34,170 nucleotides of DNA, taken from Phaeodactylibacter sp. (GTDB lineage: Bacteria > Bacteroidota > Bacteroidia > Chitinophagales > Saprospiraceae). Below are positions 1 to 7,589 of this stretch, one piece after another (within the stretch, counting starts at the first letter, position 1; each line of letters opens with the position of its first letter). A program made the translations under genes and the position numbers. The notes beneath the pieces are model-generated. The model worked only from the letters and a program-made list of their open reading frames with translations, was not told where the DNA came from and ran no database searches. The DNA is taken from positions 1-34,170 of the forward strand of contig JAGFJE010000243.1 of the NCBI GenBank assembly GCA_024103175.1, written 5' to 3'.

Positions 1-93
1 TGGATCGCCCGCCACCGCCCGCTAATGTTCCGGCTGACGAAACTGTTGTGGGGCAAACATCCGGCCAACCCCAAACTGTACTGGCGGGTTTAG
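1..93 (+). CDS. C-terminal fragment of an unidentified, probably membrane protein (5' end outside window)
   Basis: Frame 1 is open from the first base to a TAG at 91-93 and reads as a basic, aromatic-rich tail (ends NPKLYWRV). I do not recognise the family. The same frame continues after the TAG for 15 more codons as LLALALGGLMIANLC and then stops at TGA 139-141. That extension is strongly hydrophobic and looks like the missing last membrane segment, so the TAG may be a nonsense mutation, a sequencing error, or simply the natural end. Only 31 codons are visible, so the call is weak. Confidence 0.4.
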   Translation, partial: WIARHRPLMFRLTKLLWGKHPANPKLYWRV

Positions 94-226
94 CTGCTGG
101 CACTGGCCCTGGGCGGCCTTATGATCGCTAATTTATGCTGAGAGCCACCCGGGGTGCCGGAAGGGCTACCGCCGGCCAACAGGTCGTTATTAAGATAATC
201 GTTATTATCACACATTATTACTTTTG

Positions 227-250
227 TAATCATTATTTAAATAATGATTA
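227..250. repeat. Perfect 24-bp AT-only-core palindrome
   Basis: The half-site TAATCATTATTT is followed directly by its exact reverse complement, with no spacer. A shorter dyad, GATAAT-N4-ATTATC, lies just upstream at 195-210. Both sit in the AT-rich 94-389 gap, where I see no convincing gene. The palindrome could be an operator, a cruciform-forming site, or part of a terminator region of the upstream gene; no T-run follows it. Its function is unknown. Confidence 0.6.
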
Positions 251-324
251 TATTTATAACGAACCTTGCCTATCGCGTTCTCAAAAGCCTACTTCCAAAC
301 AAGCACTGAAACTGCCACAGTTGG

Positions 325-336
325 TGACAATTGTCA
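325..336. promoter_or_regulatory. Operator-like dyad TGAC-AATT-GTCA
   Basis: This perfect 12-bp palindrome is centred about 59 bases before the start codon at 390. It shares the TGAC-N4-GTCA plan with dyads at 1338-1351 and 2700-2715. The plan resembles sites of the Crp/FNR superfamily (FixK/NNR-type TTGAY-N4-RTCAA), so a regulator of that family is the best guess. No such regulator is encoded in the window. Confidence 0.45.
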
Positions 337-364
337 GAGCATGCAAAATCTCCGGCTCTTATAT

Positions 365-388
365 TGAGTTTGACTAACTATAAACTCA
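365..388 (+). promoter_or_regulatory. Hairpin abutting the start codon at 390
   Basis: The arms TGAGTTT (365-371) and AAACTCA (382-388) are perfect complements around a 10-base loop, and the ATG follows after one base. There is no clear Shine-Dalgarno sequence, which is usual in Bacteroidota. A stem placed here could reduce ribosome access; this is inference from position only. Confidence 0.35.
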
Positions 389-389
389 G

Positions 390-1319
390 ATGGTCAAAGG
401 AGCGATCATTTCCTGGCTGTTGGAGGGGGACGTTTCCGTTCAATATCAGGTACACCGCGATCTGCTTTCCCGCGAAAGGCCGGAACTGAGGCTAAGGATA
501 GAACGGAAAGGATGGGGGGCCAGGCTGCTGGCCGAAAGGAATGCTAACGGCCATTGGGGCAGGGGGTTTTACCAACCCAAGTGGGTCTCCAGCCATTACA
601 CCCTGTTGGACCTGAAAAACCTTGGTATTGCGCCGGGCAACCCACTCATCAGTGAAACAATAGGCCTGATCCTGGAACGGGAAAAGGCGGAAGACGGCGG
701 CGTCAACCCTGCCGCCACCATTGCGGCAAGTGATGTGTGCGTCAATGGGATGTTCCTGAATTACGCCTGTTATTTTGGAAGTGAGGAGGAACAGCTGTGC
801 TCCATTGTGGATTTCATCCTGACTCAGCGTTTGCCCGATGGGGGCTTCAACTGCCGGTTCAACCGTAGCGGCGCCCGGCACAGCTCCCTGCATTCTACCT
901 TATCTATTCTGGAAGGTATTCTCGAATACAAACGGAACGGCTACACTTACCGCCTTCCGGAACTGGAAGCAGCAGAATTATCTTCGCAGGAATTTATTTT
1001 ACTCCACCGGCTTTTTCTTTCCGACCGGACCGGAGAAGTGATCCATCCAAACTTCCTCCGCCTGCCTTACCCCGGCCGTTGGAAATATGACATCCTGAGG
1101 GCCCTGGATTATTTCCGCTATTCACGATCACCCTGGGATGCGCGCATGGAGCCTGCCATAAAAGTATTGCTGAATAAGCGAAGGAAAGATGGAACCTGGC
1201 CGCTTCAGGCAAAGCACCCCGGGCAGGTGCATTTCGATATGGAGCAGGCGGGTAAGCCAAGCCGCTGGAATACCCTGCGGGCGCTGCGGGTATTACAATA
1301 TTTTGATGTAAGTATCTGA
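390..1319 (+). CDS. Stand-alone alpha/alpha-toroid (terpene cyclase/prenyltransferase-like) protein
   Basis: This 309-residue protein reads as a run of paired helices with the repeated G-x-W/GGF turns of the squalene-hopene cyclase/prenyltransferase toroid fold (for example NGHWGRGFYQ, DGGFNCRF, DGTWPLQ). It is about half the length of a real squalene-hopene cyclase, and I see no DxDD acid motif, so cyclase activity is doubtful. There is no signal peptide or membrane segment. Such single-barrel proteins are usually annotated as hypothetical or squalene cyclase-like. The ATG at 390 follows a hairpin and a TGAC-N4-GTCA dyad. It lies upstream of a flavodoxin gene that has its own similar dyad. 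The fold is fairly sure; the function is unknown. Confidence 0.75.
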   Translation: MVKGAIISWLLEGDVSVQYQVHRDLLSRERPELRLRIERKGWGARLLAERNANGHWGRGFYQPKWVSSHYTLLDLKNLGIAPGNPLISETIGLILEREKAEDGGVNPAATIAASDVCVNGMFLNYACYFGSEEEQLCSIVDFILTQRLPDGGFNCRFNRSGARHSSLHSTLSILEGILEYKRNGYTYRLPELEAAELSSQEFILLHRLFLSDRTGEVIHPNFLRLPYPGRWKYDILRALDYFRYSRSPWDARMEPAIKVLLNKRRKDGTWPLQAKHPGQVHFDMEQAGKPSRWNTLRALRVLQYFDVSI

Positions 1320-1337
1320 TCAAAATCATCTGCCGCT

Positions 1338-1351
1338 TTGACGATTGTCAA
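1338..1351. promoter_or_regulatory. Operator-like dyad TTGAC-GATT-GTCAA
   Basis: This inverted repeat has 5-base arms and a 4-base spacer and is centred about 54 bases before the flavodoxin ATG at 1399. Its inner 12 bases differ from the dyad at 325-336 by one base, and the distance to the start codon is nearly the same, which suggests one shared regulator for the two genes. TTGAC-N4-GTCAA fits the broad FNR/FixK/NNR site type. Confidence 0.5.
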
Positions 1352-1398
1352 GGCATTGAGGTGGCCGGCCCAATACCTTGTTCAACAAAGCAGAACTT

Positions 1399-1914
1399 AT
1401 GAAAGGTATCATCTTGTATCGTTCCCAGTACGGCAGCACCGAGCAGTATGCCCGATGGCTGGCCAAGGACATGAAATTGCCGCTGATGAAGCTGGAGCAG
1501 GCCAGAGAACAGGACATTCAGTCCTACGGCCTCATTATCATCGGCAGCAACATCAAAGTCGGGCACATACAGGCGGCGGAATGGATAAAAGAGCACTGGG
1601 GCTGGCTTAAGGAAAAGCGTTTGTTGTTATTCACCTGTTCGGGCTCCTACGCCGATGCGGAAGAACAAAAAAAAATGCTGGAAAACAGCTTGCCTGCGGA
1701 AATTAAGGACGCCTTCCAGTATTTCCCGCTGCCCGGCCGCCTCAATAAAGACGAGCTCTCCTTCTGGGACCGCGTTATCGTCTTCCTGGGCAGCAAAACG
1801 GTGCCGGACCCGGCGGCCCGCGAGCGCATGAAGCATGGGTTTGACTATGTTGACCAGGAGCAACTGGCCCAGCTCAGGGAAGTGGTGAAAAGGTTTAAGC
1901 AGGTATTGATCTGA
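1399..1914 (+). CDS. Flavodoxin-domain protein (HemG-like)
   Basis: The protein of 171 residues opens with the FMN phosphate-binding loop of flavodoxins (ILYRSQYGSTEQYA, residues 5-18), followed by the alternating strands YGLIIIGSN and RLLLFTCSGSY. Length and the late WDRV segment resemble the flavodoxin-like protoporphyrinogen oxidase HemG family, but a general flavodoxin-type quinone or redox partner is equally possible. I chose ATG 1399; an upstream in-frame TTG at 1378 would add seven residues that do not fit the family start. A TGAC-N4-GTCA dyad sits upstream, consistent with redox or nitrogen-oxide control. Its stop is one base from the end of the convergent methyltransferase gene. Confidence 0.8.
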   Translation: MKGIILYRSQYGSTEQYARWLAKDMKLPLMKLEQAREQDIQSYGLIIIGSNIKVGHIQAAEWIKEHWGWLKEKRLLLFTCSGSYADAEEQKKMLENSLPAEIKDAFQYFPLPGRLNKDELSFWDRVIVFLGSKTVPDPAARERMKHGFDYVDQEQLAQLREVVKRFKQVLI

Positions 1915-1915
1915 T

Positions 1916-2680
1916 CTATTCTTTCCTGCCTACCAGGAGCAACCATTCCGGCAATCCCTCCAACGGAGCCGCCTCCCAGTCTCCTACATGCGTCCCGAAC
2001 TCGGCCGCTTCAATGAGCCGGCAGCCGGGGCAAAGCATAGCCTGTATGAGATCGCTCACCGTCCAGTGAAACTCATAACAGGGGTAGCTGCCTGCCTCGG
2101 GCTCCAGAATGTCGTTGCTGTAGTCGTAACGGAAGGGGCCGCGGTTGTAATAGCTCACCTCCACTTCCAGTTTCCCGAGACCTTTCTTCCAGATGCGGCG
2201 GAAAGGGTGGTATTCATTGACGAGGAACAGGCCGCCGGGGCGGAGGATGCGTACCGCTTCGCTGTAATATTGCTGTAGGTTGGAGACCCAGACTGCCACG
2301 TGGCCGCCAGTATAAACGAGATCGAATGCGGCATCCGGCAGGGCGGAAAGGCCCGTGACATCCGCCTGGAGGAATTCGACGGCCAGCCCCAGTGCCTCAG
2401 CCCGTTCCCGGGCATTTTCCAGTTGTTTTTCGGAAATGTCAACAGAGGTGACTCGAGCGCCCATTCCGGCGAAGGCGAATACGGCCATATTATCGCCGCT
2501 GCCCAGCACCGCCACCTTATTGCCGGCGATACCGCTGAAATATTTCATCTCCTGTTCTGCAAAGGCGAGCTCCGGCCGGCTGGGGGCCTCCCGCCAGGCG
2601 CCCCGGCGGTCGATCATGGCTTTCCACTTGGCGGCGGCGGCATCCCAGCGGGTGCGGTTGGATTCATGGTAAGGGTTCAT
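1916..2680 (-). CDS. Class I SAM-dependent methyltransferase
   Basis: The protein has the Rossmann methyltransferase signature: motif I VAVLGSGDN (residues 56-64), acidic end of strand 2 (VTSVDIS, about 79-83), motif II/III LQADVTGL and FDLVYTGGHVAVWV, and RILRPGGLFLVNEYHPF. This matches the Methyltransf_11/25 type that acts on small molecules, but the substrate cannot be read. ATG 2680 is preferred; a TTG two codons upstream gives no better context. The 5' side shares a 174-bp divergent region with the DUF2007/msrB genes, and the dyad 2700-2715 lies 20 bases before its start. Tail to tail with the flavodoxin gene. Confidence 0.88.
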   Translation of the reverse strand: MNPYHESNRTRWDAAAAKWKAMIDRRGAWREAPSRPELAFAEQEMKYFSGIAGNKVAVLGSGDNMAVFAFAGMGARVTSVDISEKQLENARERAEALGLAVEFLQADVTGLSALPDAAFDLVYTGGHVAVWVSNLQQYYSEAVRILRPGGLFLVNEYHPFRRIWKKGLGKLEVEVSYYNRGPFRYDYSNDILEPEAGSYPCYEFHWTVSDLIQAMLCPGCRLIEAAEFGTHVGDWEAAPLEGLPEWLLLVGRKE

Positions 2681-2699
2681 AACCAAAATTTTTCTTTAT

Positions 2700-2715
2700 A
2701 ATGACCAAAGTCATT
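2700..2715. promoter_or_regulatory. Operator-like dyad AATGAC-CAAA-GTCATT
   Basis: Perfect 6-base arms surround a 4-base spacer in the divergent region between the methyltransferase (start 2680, minus) and DUF2007/msrB (start 2855, plus). It is the third TGAC-N4-GTCA site in the first 2.7 kb. Its position close to the methyltransferase start would suit repression of that gene; a direct link to msrB is less certain. Confidence 0.45.
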
Positions 2716-2854
2716 TTTACGTTCCGATAATCTGCTGAACTTTTTGTTGCAGCTGAGCCCGGAATGGCTCATTCCTTATTTATTTTGTGCACTACTAACA
2801 TTTAAAGAGGGCTTACTGTTATTTAAGAAAGATAAACCAAAACGCATAACTGAT

Positions 2855-3076
2855 ATGAAAGAAGGCTGGGTAAAGATCTATTCCTCCGTTGAAGAGTTTA
2901 AAGCTAAGATCGTGGAAGACATCCTCAAGCAAAATGGCATCGAAAGCCATATTTTGGAAAAGCGCGATTCCGCTATTCCCTCCCTGGGAGAATCCACGCT
3001 GTATACGCCACCCGAAAAGGCGGAAGCCGCATTGGCCATCCTGAAGAAAGAGCAACTGATCGAGGAAGATGAATAA
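2855..3076 (+). CDS. DUF2007-type small protein
   Basis: This 73-residue soluble protein (starts MKEGWVKIYSS) matches the DUF2007 pattern: an N-terminal strand for the YSS segment, a helix ending in ILKQNGIESHILEKRDS, a GES..LYTP segment, and a final helix with ALAILKK. Pfam describes this family as a putative signal-transducing domain; the molecular role is unknown. I chose ATG 2855 because it gives the family's usual length; an upstream TTG would add 37 residues that look non-coding. msrB follows 12 bases downstream, so the two probably share a transcript. Confidence 0.75.
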   Translation: MKEGWVKIYSSVEEFKAKIVEDILKQNGIESHILEKRDSAIPSLGESTLYTPPEKAEAALAILKKEQLIEEDE

Positions 3077-3088
3077 AACAACCTCGCT

Positions 3089-3481
3089 ATGAAAAGTAAA
3101 GAAAACTGGAACGAGCTGAGCCGGGAAGAAGAATACGTCATTGAGCACAAAGGCACAGAGCGCCCTTTCACCGGTGAATATTACAACCATAAGGCAGCCG
3201 GCGTATACGTTTGCCGGCGTTGTGAGGCGCCCCTGTATCGTTCGGAAGACAAGTTCGACTCCGGTTGCGGGTGGCCCAGTTTTGATGATGAGATTCCGGG
3301 GGCTGTCCGCCGCGAGCGCGATGCCGATGGCCGGCGGACGGAGATCCTCTGCAACAACTGTGGCGGCCATCTGGGGCACGTCTTCCTCGGTGAGCGCTTC
3401 ACTTCCAAGAATACCCGCCATTGCGTCAATTCCCTTTCCATGAAGTTCATACCGCAGGAGGAATGGGAAAAGATGGCTTAG
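3089..3481 (+). CDS. msrB: Peptide-methionine (R)-S-oxide reductase MsrB
   Basis: The enzyme reduces the R epimer of methionine sulfoxide in proteins. The 130-residue single-domain protein shows the zinc site pairs CRRC (C42, C45) and CNNC (C88, C91), the substrate-pocket motif SGCGWPSF (with C60, a likely resolving cysteine), GHLGHVF, and the catalytic segment RHCVNS (C112). There is no MsrA fusion and no signal peptide, so it should act in the cytoplasm. It is co-directional with, and 12 bases from, the DUF2007 gene. All key residues are present. Confidence 0.97.
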   Translation: MKSKENWNELSREEEYVIEHKGTERPFTGEYYNHKAAGVYVCRRCEAPLYRSEDKFDSGCGWPSFDDEIPGAVRRERDADGRRTEILCNNCGGHLGHVFLGERFTSKNTRHCVNSLSMKFIPQEEWEKMA

Positions 3482-3496
3482 GAGGAGTAAGGGAGG

Positions 3497-3520
3497 GCGG
3501 TATCGGCCCGCTATTTTTTT
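3497..3520 (+). terminator. Weak intrinsic terminator after msrB
   Basis: A short GC stem (GCGG 3497-3500 with CCGC 3508-3511) is followed by CTATTTTTTT. The stem is only four base pairs, but the T-run and the position 15 bases after the msrB stop support a terminator. Confidence 0.4.
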
Positions 3521-3530
3521 ACCAGGATGA

Positions 3531-3582
3531 GGAACAAAAAGCCGTTGCCTTCCGGCTCCTGAAGGAACGGGAAGGCAACGGG
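3531..3582 (-). terminator. Terminator hairpin for the beta-barrel gene (minus strand)
   Basis: The arms at 3541-3553 (GCCGTTGCCTTCC) and 3570-3582 pair over 12 of 13 positions around a 16-base loop. On the minus strand the stem is followed directly by TTTTTG (3540 downwards), as expected for a terminator of the gene ending at 3727. Confidence 0.6.
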
Positions 3583-3726
3583 CCGAAAGTATTTACTCAA
3601 CTGAAGCCTGCGGCTACTTTCAGGCAGGCAGAGGGCCGTCATCAGAAATACTGTGACACGCGTGGAATTACGCCGGGGAAAAAAGGATAAGGCGCCGGAA
3701 ATCCAGGAAAGGCCCTCTTTCCGGCA

Positions 3727-4515
3727 TCACTGGCTCAGCCGATAAGTATAGGACAGCCCCAGGGAGAGGTAAGCATCAAACCGATCTCCTCCCCGGCGGT
3801 AGAGGTTATTGATATAGTTGACCTCATCGGGAGTGAAATCCGGGCGGCTCAGGGTGGCGGTTAATTCTCCTTTCTCCTCGTAGATCTCCTTGAAATCTAC
3901 AACAGCTCCGCTCACGTCGTCCAGATAGTCGGTAAATAATTTTCTGGCGCTCAGTTCCATATTCAGGGCTCCTCGTTGGCCCAGGAGCAGGCGCAGGCCG
4001 GCGCCCACCGGGATGGCTACCTGCGTCCGGTTGTAGGGGCGTTCATAATCGGCCAGCCCCTGGCCTTCTGTGCCCAGTGGCTGAAGGGCAACATAGCCTG
4101 CTTCGAACTGAGCTTCCGGGTCGAAATGAAATACGGCCACCCCTCCGAAAAAATAAGGAGTGATCCGTGGAGATTCCCCCGGGAAGTTATCGGGGATGAG
4201 GTACCACTCTCCAACGACTGCCGCTTCGAGCAGGTTGGTTTGAAAGGCCAGTTGGCGGCCGGGGTAAGCGCTGCGGGTATCGTCGCCCCGGAGGTTGCCG
4301 TAGGTGAGGCTGCCGCGGATGCCTAGTACGCCCTCGTTTCGGTACCGGAAAACGATACCGCCGGCCGGTTCTGCAAAACGAGTGTAACGGGGAAGGATCT
4401 TAGGAGAAAGGTCGCCGCTGTATACAAGCGCGCCGAAATAAATTCCTCCTTCAAGGGACTGGGCCTGCATAAAGGTAGCCCACGCCAGTAGTGTGCTGAT
4501 CAATAGAATTCTCAT
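3727..4515 (-). CDS. Outer-membrane beta-barrel protein, DUF6089-like
   Basis: The 262-residue product starts with a signal peptide (about 1-18, ending FMQAQ) and continues as alternating strands rich in aromatic and glycine residues, with GGIYFGALVYSGDLS, PYFFGGVAVFHF, VPVGAGLRLLL and a final LSLGLSYTYRL strand ending near the C-terminus. The segment RKLFTDYLDDVSG is typical of the Bacteroidota DUF6089 barrel family. It probably sits in the outer membrane, and no transport or enzymatic function can be assigned. A likely terminator lies about 145 bases downstream; the upstream 4516-4752 spacer shows no gene. Confidence 0.8.
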   Translation of the reverse strand: MRILLISTLLAWATFMQAQSLEGGIYFGALVYSGDLSPKILPRYTRFAEPAGGIVFRYRNEGVLGIRGSLTYGNLRGDDTRSAYPGRQLAFQTNLLEAAVVGEWYLIPDNFPGESPRITPYFFGGVAVFHFDPEAQFEAGYVALQPLGTEGQGLADYERPYNRTQVAIPVGAGLRLLLGQRGALNMELSARKLFTDYLDDVSGAVVDFKEIYEEKGELTATLSRPDFTPDEVNYINNLYRRGGDRFDAYLSLGLSYTYRLSQ

Positions 4516-4752
4516 AGTATGTATGTTTGTTTTAGCGGTTTACGCATTCCTCTTTCCGGAGAACCTCAGCCGTATGGCAGGGCCCCGGGTTTTCTACCTG
4601 AGTATTCGTTTTTGGGAGCTTAAGCTGCGATCTGCGGTGCGGAAGCTGGAGGCAATTACGCCAACGCTTAGGAGCCGCTAAGGGGAAACGGCTTCTCTGG
4701 CGAAACCACCCTCTAAAAATACATAATAATTCTGAGATTGTCTAGTACTCCC

Positions 4753-5850
4753 CTAAAGCCAGTTTTTCCGTTTGAAAACAAAGACGAGGCTTACCGCGAT
4801 CAGTACCATCACCCCCCAGAGCACAAAGTATCCGTATTTCCAGTGGAGTTCCGGCATATGGTCGAAATTCATGCCATATATCCCCGCCAGGAAGGTGAGC
4901 GGGATAAAAATGGTGGAGATGATGGTCAGCAGTTGGATGACATTGTTCATCCTGAAACTGATCTCCGAGAGGTACAGGTCGTACAGGCCGCTCATCACAT
5001 CGCGGTAGGTATCGATGGTGTCCATCACCTGGATGGTATGGTCGTAAAGGTCGCGGAGGAAGATGAGGGTTGTTTCCTCGACAAATGGGCTGTCGGTCCT
5101 GGAAAACCGGCCGATGGCCTCCCGCAGGGGAGACACCATTTTGCGCAGCATGATAGCCTCTATTTTCAGGCTGTGTATTTTTTCCTTGCTGCTTCGGCCC
5201 GGCCGGGAGAGTATTTCCTCTTCCAGCTCGTCCAGCACCTCTTCCAACTGGTCCAGGAGCAGATAATAATGGTCTACGATATTGTCGGCCAGCGCATAGG
5301 CCAGGTAGTCGGCGCCTTTTTTCTTGATCTTGCCCCGGCCGGAGAGGATGCGTTCCCGGATGGCGGGGAAGAGGTCGTCTTTATCCTCCTGGAAGGAAAT
5401 GACAAACCCTTTGCCGGCGTAAATGGATACCTGTTCCATTTTGACTTCCAGGTTGTCGCGGTCGAATGTCAGCGACTGGACGGTGAGGAAAATGCCGCTT
5501 TCATGTTCTTCGAATTTGGGCCGCTGCTGCGTATTGAGCACATCTTCCAGCACCAGCGGGTGTATGTTGAACTGGTCGCCCAGGGCCTGTATCAGTTCGA
5601 CATTGTGCAGGCCTCTGATGTCAAACCAACTCACCAGAGAACCTTCCTCCGGGGTAGGAAGTTTTTCTTTGGCGTGTTGCTCAAAGATCTGGCCCTCGGT
5701 ATTGAACTGAACCAGGGTGACGTGGGTCTCTTCCACCTTCTTGCGGCCGGTGAATACCAGGCTGCCCGGAGGTAGCCCCGTCTTTCTGGGGCGCTTCGGA
5801 AGGCGGACGGCGGGCATTTTGGCTTTTCGTAGATTCATCATGCCAGGCAA
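4753..5850 (-). CDS. corA: CorA-family magnesium/cobalt transporter
   Basis: CorA forms a pentameric inner-membrane channel for Mg2+ and Co2+. The 365-residue protein has the long cytoplasmic alpha/beta and coiled helical region, then two C-terminal membrane helices (about residues 306-325 and 343-360). The signature Y-G-M-N is at about 325-328 at the end of helix one, and the basic C-terminal tail is KRKNWL. Length is normal. The start at 5850 is the longest ATG; internal ATGs at codons 4, 5 and 12 are alternatives. It is a single gene, transcribed away from the sulfur block; no Mg-responsive leader was recognised. Confidence 0.96.
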   Translation of the reverse strand: MPGMMNLRKAKMPAVRLPKRPRKTGLPPGSLVFTGRKKVEETHVTLVQFNTEGQIFEQHAKEKLPTPEEGSLVSWFDIRGLHNVELIQALGDQFNIHPLVLEDVLNTQQRPKFEEHESGIFLTVQSLTFDRDNLEVKMEQVSIYAGKGFVISFQEDKDDLFPAIRERILSGRGKIKKKGADYLAYALADNIVDHYYLLLDQLEEVLDELEEEILSRPGRSSKEKIHSLKIEAIMLRKMVSPLREAIGRFSRTDSPFVEETTLIFLRDLYDHTIQVMDTIDTYRDVMSGLYDLYLSEISFRMNNVIQLLTIISTIFIPLTFLAGIYGMNFDHMPELHWKYGYFVLWGVMVLIAVSLVFVFKRKNWL

Positions 5851-5930
5851 AATACTCTAAATTTCCAAAAATGGGAAACACCTTGTTTCCTGAACGGGCA
5901 ACCCGCCTGTTTTATTTGGAAAACCCTACT

Positions 5931-5962
5931 CTTGAAAATATGAAGGAATCTTCATAAATTTG
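5931..5962 (+). promoter_or_regulatory. Bacteroidota-type promoter for the persulfide dioxygenase gene
   Basis: A -7 element TAAATTTG (5955-5962) fits the Bacteroidota consensus TANNTTTG, with CTTG at 5931-5934 as the -33 element 20 bases upstream. It would give a leader of about 120 bases before ATG 6090. The leader is rich in CAA/AAC (6003-6050). Confidence 0.5.
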
Positions 5963-6089
5963 GGCGCGGGCTGGTTGCCGGTTACCCGTTGCCTGCTGAT
6001 GGTTAGCCAACAAACGGCGAACAACAAGCAACCAACAACCCAGCCCCACCAGGCCAACACCGATAACACATACCAAAAATCTCACCACT

Positions 6090-7508
6090 ATGAAAATCGA
6101 ACAGATCTATACCGGATGCCTGGCTCAGGGAGCCTACTACATTGAAAGTAAAGGCGAGGCCGCCATTATCGACCCGTTGCGGGAGACCGAGCCCTACCTG
6201 AAGAAAGCGAAAGAGAACAACGCTAAGATCAGGTATATTTTTGAGACGCATTTCCACGCCGATTTCGTTTCCGGCCATCTCGACCTGGCCAAGAAAACGG
6301 GCGCACGAATCGTCTACGGCCCTAATGCGGAAACGGCCTATGAGAAATACGAAGCCAAAGACGGTGAGGAATTCAAGCTGGGAGGCGCCACCATCCGCGT
6401 GCTGCACACGCCGGGCCATACGCCGGAAAGCACCACCTTCCTGTTGCTGGATGAGAATGGCAAGGAGCACGCCATCTTTTCCGGGGATACGCTTTTCATT
6501 GGCGACGTTGGCCGCCCGGACCTGGCCCAGAAAAAGGGCAGCCTGACCAAGGAAGACCTCGCCGGGTGGCTCTACGACAGCCTGCGCAACAAGATCATGC
6601 CCCTGCCGGATGATGTGATCGTCTATCCGGCCCACGGCGCCGGCTCCGCCTGCGGAAAGAACATGAGTAAGGAGACCTGGGATACCCTGGGCAACCAGAA
6701 AAAGACGAATTATGCCCTGCGGGCCGATATGTCCCGGGAGGAATTTATAGAGGAAGTAACAGCGGGCCTGCAGCCTCCGCCCCAGTATTTTGCCAAAAAT
6801 GCCAGGATCAATAAAACCGGTTATGAAAGCTTTGATACCGTTATGGAGCGCGGCGCCCAGGCCCTGGACCCAGAAGCTTTCGAACTGGCCGCCAATGCCC
6901 ATGACGCCCTGGTGCTCGATGTGCGGGATAAAGAGGAGTTCGTCGAAGGGTTCATCCCCAACAGCATCTTCATCGGGTTGGATGGCACCTTCGCTCCCTG
7001 GGTGGGCGCCCTGATCCCCGACCTGCAGCAGCCCATTCTGATCGTTGCTCCGCAGGGGCGCGAGGAAGAAACCGTAATGCGGTTGTCGAGGGTCGGTTAC
7101 GACAATGCCATCGGCTACCTTGAGGGCGGCTTCGAAGCCTGGAAGGCCGCCGGCAAGGAAACGGATGCCATCGACTCCATTTACGCCGAGGAGTTCGCCC
7201 GCCGGTTCCACGCCCACCCCGATATTAATATCAGGGACGTGCGCAAACCCGGTGAATGGAGCGCAGAACGGCTGGAACCCGCCGAACATTTTGCGCTGGA
7301 TTTCATAAACGAAAACATGTCGGCCATCCAACACGATGAGCTTTACTATCTGCATTGCCGCAGCGGCTACCGCTCGACGATCGCCGCCTCCATACTGAAG
7401 TCCAGAGGGTATGACAACCTGGTCAATGTATTGTCCTCTCTGGAAGAGATCATCAGCGCCGGCCTGCCCCGGACTGACTTTCAGTGCTCGGGAAAGGCTG
7501 AGGCATAG
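6090..7508 (+). CDS. CstB-like persulfide dioxygenase with pseudo-rhodanese and rhodanese domains
   Basis: Domain 1 (about 1-230) is an ETHE1-type metallo-beta-lactamase fold: THFHADFVSGH (H54, H56, D58, H63), TPGHT (H110), SGDTLF (D133), and YPAHGAGSACG (H182). H54, H110 and D133 would be the iron ligands, by analogy with ETHE1. Domain 2 (about 260-355) is a rhodanese fold whose active-site cysteine is replaced (VAPQGR, A320). Domain 3 (about 365-465) is an active rhodanese (HCRSGYRS, C423). This order is that of Staphylococcus CstB, which oxidises persulfides to sulfite and thiosulfate in the cytoplasm. No signal peptide is present. It heads a block with SulP and a molybdoenzyme, which suggests sulfide detoxification or oxidation. 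No CstR-like regulator is next to it. Confidence 0.9.
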   Translation: MKIEQIYTGCLAQGAYYIESKGEAAIIDPLRETEPYLKKAKENNAKIRYIFETHFHADFVSGHLDLAKKTGARIVYGPNAETAYEKYEAKDGEEFKLGGATIRVLHTPGHTPESTTFLLLDENGKEHAIFSGDTLFIGDVGRPDLAQKKGSLTKEDLAGWLYDSLRNKIMPLPDDVIVYPAHGAGSACGKNMSKETWDTLGNQKKTNYALRADMSREEFIEEVTAGLQPPPQYFAKNARINKTGYESFDTVMERGAQALDPEAFELAANAHDALVLDVRDKEEFVEGFIPNSIFIGLDGTFAPWVGALIPDLQQPILIVAPQGREEETVMRLSRVGYDNAIGYLEGGFEAWKAAGKETDAIDSIYAEEFARRFHAHPDINIRDVRKPGEWSAERLEPAEHFALDFINENMSAIQHDELYYLHCRSGYRSTIAASILKSRGYDNLVNVLSSLEEIISAGLPRTDFQCSGKAEA

Positions 7509-7509
7509 C

Positions 7510-7589
7510 GAGGGACTGAAGGAGTGAGGGACTGGAGGAGAGAGGGACTGAATGAGAGAGGGACTGAATGAGAGAGGGACTGAAGGAAT
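7510..7589. repeat. 16-bp tandem repeat, five copies (GAGGGACTGAAKGAGA type)
   Basis: GAGGGACTG recurs at 7510, 7526, 7542, 7558 and 7574, exactly every 16 bases; the seven bases between vary slightly (AAGGAGT, GAGGAGA, AATGAGA twice, AAGGAAT). It starts just after the stop codon at 7508. The array is not coding in any convincing frame. The unit resembles the reverse complement of the array at 7748-7803. Confidence 0.85.

Noticed and set aside
135..377. 80-codon ORF in the AT-rich leader region
   Set aside because: It crosses the palindromes, has no recognisable domain and an odd composition (runs of I, Y, N).
6003..7355. 450-codon minus-strand ORF opposite the persulfide dioxygenase gene
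   Set aside because: It is antisense to a gene with intact motifs, and its translation resembles no family. Long antisense ORFs are common here because of the codon bias of GC-rich genes (also seen opposite CorA, the molybdoenzyme genes, GH3 and the BNR gene).
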